Source of the DNA: Anolis sagrei
Lineage: Eukaryota; Chordata; Lepidosauria; Squamata; Anolidae
Reading direction: 5' to 3'
Assembly: GCF_037176765.1 (NCBI RefSeq)
Contig: NC_090021.1
Coordinates: forward strand, 147,679,074 to 147,743,073
Length of the DNA stretch: 64,000 nt
Below the pieces are notes generated by a model. The model ran no database searches and was not told the origin of the DNA. It worked only from the letters and a program-made list of their open reading frames with translations. How positions within the stretch are numbered: the stretch's first letter is position 1; the number at the start of each line of letters is the position of its first letter. This document shows, piece after piece, positions 43,001 through 55,000 of this stretch. The position numbers and the translations under genes were made by a program.

Positions 43001-46000
43001 TGAAGGCGTCTCTCTTAACAAAGTTCCCTTCAGGATCGAGAAAATGCTCAGGATAGAATTTAAGTGGTTTCTCCCATTGAGAGTCATCGTGGAGCACAGA
43101 GGACAGTAATGGAACGATGTGGGTCCCCTGTAAGGCCAAAGCTATTGGTTATTTTAATACAATTACATATAGGACTCTACTGAAATCCTTAAAATCTAAA
43201 ATTCCCTTCACATATACTGAGATAAAAGTCTCAGTACAAAAGAGATAAGATTTCAGACAGTTCAAGACAATATATTTAGTTACTGGCAGAATCGGATGCT
43301 CTGACACTTTTAAAAATTATGTCGCTTGAACTATTATAGTGTTAGAAACAAACTACTGGCTAAAACTGCAAAGTGATTAATCTAAGTACAGTAATCCATT
43401 CACCTTTGGGATGAAGTAGCCTTTAAGAGTAATATCCTGAGTAGTTGCACGTGGCAAGTTGGTTGGGACAATATTAGCAAATCTTTGCACTTCATGAATT
43501 ACTGCATCTGTGTATGGCATTTTCTTTCGGTGTTCAGACCGTGGCTGGGCAGACCCAATAGTGACAGCAATTTCTTCTTGGACTTTACCTAGAAAACAGA
43601 ACAATTCTTTCTAGTAAGATCATGAAGTTTTACATTGAATCAACATTATTTACTATCACACAATTGTGTAAACAAAGACTAATAGTTTTAAATCAGTGCA
43701 TGCTACATCTATTTCTCATGTTGTTTCCAGGTTTTCTTTATTAAAATTCACAAATCTCTCTTGATTTAGGATATTTTCAGCTTTGAACCTTAAGCTATGC
43801 AAAGTGGAAAGGAAATTATCACCATGATGAGAACTTGCCATTTTACGTCATGGAAATGTACTATTTACATAGCTTGAAAATGGGACTACTGAGAAAGTGT
43901 TAACTATCTCAAATCCTAAATGTCCTTTTTGACCTTTCCTAGGCAAATAAGTTTGTGCAATATCCTTCCGTGCTGAGAAGGGTATATTATTTCATTTATT
44001 GCTTAATTGATCTCCTACCTTTCTCTCCATATAGGACCCATGGTGGCTCAGAATATCACTCAAAATGCTAATTGGTCCTGATGAAATGTTGACGCTGTGT
44101 GTGCACGTGAGAGAGATGTGAATACAGCATATACAACAACATTCATAAATCTGGCTCCATCGAGAACATGAGCAGAAACCATCACTCATCCCTATCTCCT
44201 CTTGTGTTGCAGTAATAGCCAACTCTATCAACACTTCCTCAAAAAAAATTATTGGATTGTAGCGTGTAACTTGCAGCCATGATATTACAATAATATTAAA
44301 GAAACAAAATCGACCAATCCTTTCTGGTATAACTCATTTTCTTCTCTTTTCGAATTCCATTTTAGTCTCCCACTTATACCTATTTCTTCCCCCAATCCCT
44401 CCGGGAACAGTTGCGATACAATTTCAGCATTTATTCTATTTGTTGAAGCATGGAGATGGTCTGATTTAGTTCCTTGTCATCCCTTCATTTTGGCTATCAG
44501 TTCTTTCCATTTCGAGACCCAGCTCTACATCAGATTCCCATTTATACAGGGTTAGTCAAAATGCATAGGCCAATAAGCCATTCAATTGAATGGCTTATTG
44601 GCCTATGCATTTTGACTAACCCTGTATATTTATTTTACTTTTCAATAACATAATCCAGGTGCATGTAGTCTGTTATAATATTCATATCATTTTTTAATTT
44701 CCCATTTTGTACTTTTCCCATCCCACAACAACCTTTGCTTGTGCCACTCCTGTCATATATTTTATAATATCTGTCCAATCTTTACTGGTGCCCCGGTGGT
44801 GCAGTGGGTCAAACTGCTGAGCTGCTGATCTTGTTGACCAAAAGGTCGCAGGTTCAAATTCGGGGAGCAGCATGAGCTTCCGCTGTCAGCCCCAGCTTCT
44901 GCCAGCCTAGCAGTTCGAAAACATGCAAATGTGAGTAGATCAATAGGTACCACTCTGACGGGAAGGTAACGGTGCTCCGTGCAGTCATGCCGGCCACATG
45001 ACCTTGGAGGTGTCATGTGGAGATGAGTACCAACCCCCAGAGTCAGACGCAACAGGACTTAATGTCAGGGGACAATCTTTACCTTTACCTACCAATCTTT
45101 ATTACAACATGTTCCTTCCATTTTTATAGTAAAAACAGGTTTTTTTAAATTTAGCTCTATTTTTAGCCCATATAGTTCTTTCATTTCACGCTTTATTTAC
45201 CTATAAAAATTTTGTTCCTTTCCACAGCTGCACCTCATATGTATAAAGGTTCCTCTTTTTGCCACATTTACACCAACATAATTTTGTTGTGCTTTTGGTA
45301 ATATAGGTTTATTGATAAGGCGTTTTGTACCATTTTGTCAATATTATCCATTGTATTTCCTTAATCCTTGTATTTTTAATGTTTTTAATTGAGTTAACCC
45401 ACGAATCAATATTCTTCTGATTACTATTTACTGTACTTCCTTTTTCCATGCCTCAATCAGCATATGTTTCAAATTTATTGCTTTTCCACTAATTTACTAT
45501 ATATGAATCCCATAATTCATTTCTCTTTCCCTATTTTCCATTTGCTTTCCTTTCTTTTTCGCTCTGTAATCTTTTGAGTCATTCCATGCCATAAGAGCCA
45601 GTTGCTTTGTCCACATATGCCTCCCAATCTTTTATTGTTCCATCAGTTTAAAAGCTTACTAATGTTTATTATTTCACTTTTTCATATTTTATCACTTTTC
45701 CATGTATGTATTCATTTTGGTTATCTAATACTCCTATTGGGAGTATATCAATTTTATTTATTAGGAATTTAAGTAAAGGTAAAGGTTTTCCCTTGACATC
45801 AAGTCTAGTCATGTCTAACTCTGGGAGTTGGTGCTCATCTCCATTTCTAAGCCAAAGAGCCAGCATTGTCCGTAGACAACTCCAAATTCATGTGGCCAGC
45901 ATGACTGCATGAAGTACCAATACTTTCCTGCTGGAGCGGTACCAATTACCATTTTTTCAGCATTCAAATGCTGAAATTGGTGGGCCTCCTTTTTTTAAAA

Positions 46001-49000
46001 AAAATTCTTTATTATCCACCCTTTCCTTTAGACACAGGCAATGATCTCAACCATTGATCTCTCACAGTCAAGAAGTTCATTCCATCTGAACATTAGAAAG
46101 AACTTCCTGACTGTGAGAGCCGTTCAGCAGTGGAACTCTCTGCCCCGGAGTGTGGTGGAGGCTCCTTCTTTGGAAGCTTTTAAGCAGAGGCTGGATGGCC
46201 ATTTTCAGGGGTGATTTGAATGCAATATTCCTGCTTCTTGGCAGGGGGTTGGACTGGATGGACCATGAGGTCTCTTCCAACTCTTTGATTCTATGATTCT
46301 ATGATTTATTGACTTCTCAATTCTAACCCATCTTTTTGCCTTATTGTATTATTTAGATTTTTAGGGATATATACCCCCAAGTATTTCTTTCTCCCCAATT
46401 TTATCCCCAGGAATGTTGTATTCCTTTTAGATCTTTCCAGGATAGGTTTTTATGTAAAAATTTCTGATTTTTCAATATTGCTAAACCTGACATCTTTTCA
46501 GATATTTATTATATTTGATCCTTTTTGCCATGGTGTCATCTGTGCATACATTTATTTTTATTTATTTTGGGCGTATTTTATATCTTTCAATTGTTTTGTC
46601 ATTTATAATTAGATTGGCCAATGGTTCTATCACCATAGGAAATAGAATTGGAAAGAGAGGACATTTTCTCAAATTTACTTTAGTTATTCCTGTGCAGAAT
46701 TGAAATAAAGATCTACTGGAGTAATGTCAACTAAGGAAACTCACGCTGAACTTCTGGGTGCTTCATCATGAGCAAAAGGGCCCAGCGCAAGGTGGTGGAA
46801 GTGGTGTCCACGCCAGCAGCAAATAAATTACTCACAAGAATTTTTAGATTTTCATTATGGAAATATCCATGAACATTGTTGCTCTTCTCCTATGTTGAAA
46901 AAAGAAACAATGGCTTAAAACAAAAGGGGGGACAATCTTCCACGTGCATAAGTCAAAAGAAATACTGAGAAACAGAAGAAAACATGATATTCATGGAGAT
47001 GGAAAGAATAGAGACCTTGGATAAATTGCAATATATATTTATTGTTTTATATTAATTTATTATACATAGTGGGCCAAGAGTCACAAAGAGGTTTCAATCT
47101 TTAATATTGCCCCTGGAGGCACAATGGGTTAAACCCTTGTGCCAGCAGGACTGCTGACTGATAGGTCAGCGGTTCAAATCCAGGGAGAGTGGGTTGAGCT
47201 CCCTCTGTCAGCTCCAGTTCCCCATTCGGGGACATGAGAGAAGCCTCCCACAAGAATGACGGCCAATTCTTTCACAACAGAAGTGATTTGCAGTTTCTCA
47301 AGTCGCTCCTGACACACAAAAAAGAATAACTCCTTTATTTTTTGTTTTTGATTAACAATACCAAAGCATTATATACAGTATATATTGGAAATAAAATTGC
47401 ATGTAAAATATTTTTTCCAGAAAGTTACTATAAACAGCAGGTGCTCTCATGACTTTCAGCTCACCCTGTACGTTTAAAGCATTTTTGTTCCACTGTAAAG
47501 AAGTGTTACTGGTTATGATAAGTCAACAACCAGATCACAACCAGATACAGTGAAGACCTCTGCCCTTGCGCTGTGCTACTCTGCTGCTGAGTATGCATGC
47601 CCAGTGTGGAACACATCTCACCACACTAAAACAGTGGATGTGGCTCTTAATGAGACATGCCGCATTATCACGGGGTGTCTGCGCCCTACACCACTGGAGA
47701 AATTATACTGCTTAGCCAGCATTGCACCACCTGACATCCGCCGGGAAGTAGCAGCCAATAGTGAAAGGACCAAGGCAGAGACATCTCCAGTAGGCCTGGG
47801 TAACAACGGAAAAATTTGTTTCTAAAATCGATTTGTATTTGGGGGTTTTTTTTGTTTCGATATTTAAAATAATTACAAAATTTTCCCTTAAAAAAGTTCG
47901 GTATTTACGAAATTTCGTAAATATTTACGAATCGATTCGTTAAGATGGCACCCGCGTTGGCGCATGCGCAAAGCATTTACGAAATTTCGTTATTGTTGGT
48001 GGCTGAGCTAATAACGAATCAATTCGTTAAGATGGCGCCCGCGTTAGCGCATGCACAAAGCATTTACAAAATTTCGTTATTCGTAAAAAATCGTCAATAA
48101 CGAATCTTTTTTTAGAATATTTTTTGAATTCTTTGAAGAATAAAAGAAAGGTATTTTTCAGAAATATTTAAAAATGGAAAATTAACAAAATGCTCACCCT
48201 GCTGTGAAGCAAACAGCCACAGGACAGGGACAAACGATAGCACACAGGCACACAGGGGTCTTTTCTTTTTTTAGAATATTTTTTGAATTTTTTTAAGAAT
48301 AAAAGAAAGATATCTTTCAAAAATATTTAAAAATGGAAAATTAACAAAATGCTCGCCCTGCTGTAGAGCAAACAGCCACAGGACAGGGACAAAAGATAGC
48401 ACACAGGCACACAAGGGTCTTTTCTTTTTTTAGAATATTTTTTGAATTTTTTGAAGAATAAAAGAAAGGTATTTTTCAAAAATATTTAAAAATGGAAAAT
48501 TAACAAATTAACAAAAACCGCCCTTGCTCTCCCAACAACAATGAATGAATGAAGCAATGTGAATTAAGGAATGCAAAAATGAAAGCAAAAAATGAATCAA
48601 TGCAAGGAATGAATCCAAGCCAACCAAGCCAAGCCAATCCAAGCCGCCCTCCCGGACCTCCCGTCTTCTCCCTCGCCTTCGCAACAATGAGCAATGCGGC
48701 CACGCGGAGCGGCTTTTAAAGGGCTGCCCGCCCAATCACAATCAGCCACGGTGCACTGCTTGGGTGCTTGGGAGCGCCGGATTGGCTCCCAGGGCACCCA
48801 GCATCCTCCATCCCATTTCCGAAACGGGCGGAAGCTCGTAAAAAGGATGGAGGATGCCGTTTCGTTATTGAAAAACCCTTCTGGGTTTGAAAATATATTT
48901 TGAAATCATTTTGTAATTGTTAAATATAACGAATTACAAAATTAACTAACGAAACCACCCAGGCCTAATCTCCAGCTCATCCCCTGTTTGGATATCAGCC

Positions 49001-51399
49001 AGCACGCCAACGACTTAAATCTAGACATAGTTTTCTAAGATCTACAGAGACACTCGCTGGAACACCTCAGCAAGCGAGAGTCCAAAAGTGGCAGGCCCAA
49101 ACCCAGCACTTCAACCAATGGCTGATACCAAATGAGAGACTCCCTCCTGGGCACACAGAAGACTGGGCGACTTGGAAGGCACTGAACAGACTGCGCTCTG
49201 GCACCACGAGATGCAGAGCCAACCTTCAGAAATGGGGTTACAAAGTGGAATCCTCGGCATGTGAGTGTGGAGAAAAGCAAACTACAGACCACCTGCTGCA
49301 ATGCAACCTGAGCCCTGCCACATGCACAATGGAGGACCTTCTTGCAGCAACACTGGAAGCACTCCAAGTGGCCAGATACTGGTTAAAGGACATTTAACCA
49401 ACTACCAAACTCACAAGTTGTGTATTTTTCTGTCTGTTTGCTTTGTTCTGTTAGAAATGTAATATATAATGGACTGGTTGCTCTGACACGACAAATAAAT
49501 AAATAAGTTAACAAAGTTTAACGAATGGCCATTGTTTTGTATGGTTTTGCATATGTCTGCATGGAACCTGCACCAGGCTAAACCATTTAGCATTCTCCCT
49601 CACAATTTACTGATCAACCTCTGAAGCCCCCCTCCCCCATCTTTCCAAATGGGGAGCAGACAGGATCACAGAAGAAGGTGAATATGGTCTTATATCCAGA
49701 TGTGCAATTATGACAGTAGTGCTAAAACCCCAGGAGAACCCCAACCCATCACAGCCCTAATGTCAATAGGAATATTTAGTATCTATAGCAGAGTTGCAAT
49801 ATAGCCAGTGCTATATAAAAGCACATAATGGGAAACAGGGAAAATAATATTCAGGATGTTTTGATGAGGCTAGAAAAAAGTAAAAGATTACTCTTTTTGT
49901 TGTATGTTATACATCTCAGATAAAAGAATGTTACCTAACATTGATAGAAGAGTGCCTAATACTGACTCTCACCTCTATGTGTAAGGCATCTGAAGGCAGA
50001 GAGAAACCTCACGGTGCTCGCTCTTCAAACAAAAGGTTATATGACATTTAAGGCTTTTGGGAAGTTGGGGGAAAATGATCTCTACATTCAGGAAAGATGC
50101 AAAACATTGCCTTGAGTTACATAAATCTTAGGAACAGATGTGAAAACAAGAGAGAAGGCATGAACCAAGGGGGTCTCTTTCTAATTGCTCTGTATAGAGG
50201 TTTTAATGCTTCTTCAGCTCCAACAATGTCCCCATTTCACATCTAGCTACAAGGATCAATTTCTGCAGTCTTGGATGCTCCCCGTGAAGCATGGAATGGT
50301 TGTGTGGGGCCTCTCAGATTGCTAAATAAGTGTTGTGAAGTTGGGAACTGAGGAGGAAGGATGTGAATACCAATCCTTGCAGTGTCCTGAAAAGTACATA
50401 CATACATGCTCATATGCATATCTTGTTGCCATCTTTAATGTTCTATATTTTTGCGATCAAGATGAATTTTCAGAAAATCCTTACTGTTAACAGATATAAG
50501 AATATTTAGAAAATGTTGGGTTCGTTTATATGACAATGTCAGCATCCACCCCCTTGAAAAGACTTCATTACCTCTTTCTGCCGGATAAGAAAGGTATCAA
50601 TAAAGCTCCGCTGGTCATTTTCATCCAACTCTTTGAGGTGTTCTATGAATGTAGCTTCTATGAAAGTCAAACCCTCCTCTTTGTTATCAAGGATAATTTT
50701 TCGACCACCAGAAAGGAAACCGAGAGCAGGAAACATGTTGTAGAACTGAAACATGACAAAGAAAAAAAGTCTCCAGCTGTCACCAGTTGAATATTTCTAG
50801 GCATTTTCAAAATACGGTAGTTGAGGAACTACTTTGTGTTGAATCTTTGTTAACCAAATATTTGTTAACCAAAACACAAGCAACCCAACCTCTCAAGCAA
50901 CCATTTTAAACAGCAACTCTTAAGCAAACAGAATCAACCTTTATCCAGCATATAACAGTCTCCATGGCTACTGGTTAACTGAGGGTCTACTGTATGTTTG
51001 CATATTCTACAGATGCACAATCTACAGAAGCACAAAATAAGTGACACCCTAAGGCAGGAATTCTCAAACTGTGCTCCGCGAAGCCCTTGGGGCTCCAGGG
51101 GAGATAGTGAGGGACTCCATGCTGCTTCTCGTCTTTTCCTCTTTCCTCCTCCTGAGAAATACAGGGAAATTAAAGTTTTGAGCCTGGAAACAACAGCAGC
51201 AGTAGTGTCCTCCCAAGGCATAGATCCGTTCCCCTCACCTCCTTCACTGTCCAGATTCTTTTCCTTGCTTCACAGATCCTACCCCCTTCCACTTTCTTTG
51301 CTTCCAAAACGCTATTTCCCTCCCACTGTGCAGGGGTGCTTTGATGGTGTTTTTCCTGCATGGCAGAAAGGAGCTGGACTGGATAGCCTCTGGGTTTTA

Positions 51400-51442
<43 letters not shown>

Positions 51443-52016
51443 ATAAAAATGGCTGGGTGGCCATATGTTGAATAGGCCTGTAGCAAGGGGGTGGTTTTAG
51501 AGGTTCAACCCCCCCCCCCCGAAATGTTTCAGATTTTTTTAAAAAACCTGGTTTACTCATGAATTTTAACCTGTTAACCAAATTCCCATGCTTAGTCTAT
51601 GAGATGCAAAAAATTAAGAGTCCCTCCAGAACTGCAAGCACTATCTCAAGCAAATATTGACAATTTATTCACACTGTCATTACTTGCAGCAATAGCCGAT
51701 GTAGTGAAGCAACCAAGTTGGGTGTGTGTGTGTTGAATGCTCTCATTAAGGAGGCCAGACTTGGTGGAGGTGGTTGACAGGGGCGGAGCTGCAGGCTATT
51801 GAAGGCTGCTCTGCCCCCTGCTGTGCTCTTTGCTTCAGCATGAGCTAGGAGGCAGGTTTCAGACCCCCCCCCCCCCCCCAAAATTTTCAAAAACCCCCCC
51901 AGCAAAATTTTCAACCCCTCCCGAAATTTTTTTCTGGCTACGGCCCTGATGTTGAGGGTGATTTGATTTTGTTTATCCTGTATGGCAGAAGAGGGTTGGA
52001 CTGGATGGCCACTGAG

Positions 52017-52057
<41 letters not shown>

Positions 52058-55000
52058 AAAGTCTAGGTGGCCATCTCATTAAATTTTGTATTGTTTTGTT
52101 TTTCTTTTCTTTTCTTTTTTGCACTGAGTAAATTAGTTCCCACAAACACTCTCCATCCATCTGCCACTGGCCCGGCCCATGCCTGATATATACATTCATT
52201 AGATTCATTTGTTTACATGGATCTAATGAATTACTAACGACTTATGGGACTAATAATAATTTTGCACAGACCTAATAGATAGCTGTCTCAAACAATCAGA
52301 TGCCTAATTAGTTAGCATCTTCTATGCAATAGCCTTGTATTATTGTTTCTAATCTCCATTACTCTGCAAATGATGGTAATGTGACCTCAGTATCTTCCCC
52401 AACACACTGCACCACTGCCAACTTTGGGAGCCCAGAAAGATCAAGTAGTACTCTTAGACCCAAAGCTCTGAAGATAAGAAGAAGCCCTTCCAGAATTGGT
52501 TGAATCCATTTTTTAACTGGGACACTATTCAAAGCTACTGAATTGTGATGTTAGCTGACAGGGTGTCACTGGCATATTGGTGACTTCACAACAGAGCTAG
52601 GTGTTACCAACTTTTGGGTAATACCTCACGCTAAATCTTCCAGTAATCTTTCTCAGAACCTTCATATAAATGTTGGGCAAGATGAAGTGCACGGCATAAC
52701 AATGAGAGTCACAACATGCCAAAAAAGTGGAGGCATTCAGCGGTGACTCCCAAGCATGGCGTTTTGGATACAAGCTCAGAAAATATCAAATCCAATGCAA
52801 CAAACTAAGTATTCAGACAGTTTGGCAACATATTATGGCATGAAAGATCACTTAGAGGTCCAGGAGAACTAATAGAACCACACTTTTCATAAAGATTAGC
52901 AAAACAGGCATAGTCCTGGATGAAAGACCAAATGGGTTCAGTAACCCATTTGGTCCTCTGGCATATGTGTGACATGTGAGAAAATTATTTAGTTCCTCAA
53001 CTTTCAGATTCTGGATTTTTCAGAATTAAAAACACTAAATGCTCACTTTCAGCCAACACTATCTATACTAGCAATACATGAGGGTGTTTGGGGGGGGGGG
53101 TGAGACTACCAGGACTGAGGGGCTTCCCACAACCCGGACATTTTCATTGATTATCGCCAGTAATCTTCGAAATTTGGGATCTTCATATTCGTATCGCCTG
53201 CCAAGTAGTATGGCTACTATAATGTTGGCAACAGCTGCATTCATGATTGCAGTTGTCTCAAGTGGTTTCCCTAAACAGAAAATATAAAATTTGAAGAAAA
53301 AAAGTTAGATATAATGAGATTATAGAAAGAATATCAACCTTAGATTTCCTTTTAATAGATTTTAGATCTCTGAATCTGCTTTCTCGTGTATATCAGCTTT
53401 CTCATTTTAGATGCTTCTTTTCATTCAGGAGTCATTTCTGGTGTGAGAAAATTGGCTTTCTGCAAGGATGTTGCCCAGGGTATGCCCGAATATTTTCCCA
53501 TCCTGTGGTAAGTTTCTCTCGTGTCCCTGAACGAGAAGCTGGAACAGACAGATGGGAGCTCACCCTGCTACCTTTCAGTCAGCAATCCTGCCGGCACAAG
53601 GGTTTAGCCCATTGCGCCACCAGGAGCTCCTTTAGAACTATGGAATGATAGGTCGACAGTTTGAATCCAGCGAGAGCGGGTTGAGCTCCCTCTGTCAGTT
53701 CCAACTCCCCATGCAGTGACATAAGAGAAGCCACCCATGGGATGGTAAAACAACAAAAAGATCTGGGTCTCCCCTGACCAATGTCCCTGTAGACAGCGAA
53801 TTTTCTCACACCAGAAGCAACTTGCAGTTTCTGAAGTCGCTCCTGACACACAGACAAAAATAGATACTAGGTCTAAGTACTGATATATTGAGGGTTACAT
53901 ACACAAGGAACTGCTCAAAACATTTCAAGTGTCTCAGGAACTCTTAAGTGCACCTAAACATCATGTTGACATAGACTGTGGCTACACTCATCAGAAAACT
54001 CAGTTTAAAAGGCTCCGGGACTTCTCCTTTGGCTGTTCACATTGCAGGCCAGTCCTAATGTGTGGTGGCAATACCACCTTACAAGCAGCAAGCAGCTGTC
54101 TTCAAAAGGCTTAGTGCCGACATCATTTTTCTGGTCACATCACTCATTTCCTCAGAAAGTGACATGTCTTTGAACTGATTGGTGATGTGGACAATGGATT
54201 GGTCCAGATCCACCTGTTCAAATCCTCAAAATGCTAGAAAGCTCTGCAGTAAAACCCCTGTTCTCTTGATGCAGATTAACAGCTGGATTTAGCAGGTGTG
54301 CAGAGTATCTGACCCACAGATCATATGGACTCGCCGTAATAACTGAGTGGTGAGTCTACTTTATTCTGGCTGTGTAGAGATAGCTAAATTAAACTTTTCC
54401 AGGGAAATCCTTGAAATGATACAGAAAGTAAAGACTTTCTGTATATATTTCAGATTTCAATATTAATGTCAAAAATACGTAGTATGAGTTTACATAGGAT
54501 TTGTGCTACATTAGAACAGTCAAGACAAATATCACTTAAGTAAAATAAACATTAAATATTAAATAACCAGAAAAATAAAATAAGGTGTAAACACTAAACT
54601 AATCTGGGAATTTGCTATTGCAACACATCCAATGAAGTGGTTTAAAACCAGTATAAAAAAGATTAGGACTAAGTACATTCCAGTCTACTTGGAATACACG
54701 AAGCTCATTCAAGAGGCTTAGGAAATATAACACGGGCATTTTCAGCACTTTTAAGCCACCTTAGGGTAGACATACTCGCTAGAGCAGTGGTTCTCAACCT
54801 ATGGGTCCCCAGATGTTTTGGCCTACAAGTCCCAGAAATCCCAGCCAGTTTACTAGGTGTTAGGATTTCTGTGAGTTGAAGGCTAAAACGTCTGAGAAAC
54901 CACAGGTTGAGAACCCCTGCTCTAGAGCATCAAAAGGAAAAACCAACCAACCTTTATAAGATTCCAGTTTCTTTGTCAGGACATTGCACTCTTCAACAAT

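Larger units (their letters stand above)
44240..46740 (-). mobile_element. Decayed antisense L1 (intron 6 of C), split by four insertions
   Basis: The T-rich plus strand gives, on the minus strand, broken ORF2 pieces that resemble PLANLI.NDKTIE.YKI, YADDTMA and [11 protein letters not shown] of vertebrate L1. Inserted in it are the palindrome at 44543-44628, a Sauria-type SINE at 44785-45091, a second partial one at 45772-45960 and a CR1 3' end at 46069-46306. The identification is by resemblance only. Confidence 0.5.

Noticed and set aside
44785-47324. tRNA genes suggested by A and B boxes
   Set aside because: The boxes belong to SINE heads followed by SINE bodies; no cloverleaf with anticodon arm is evident.
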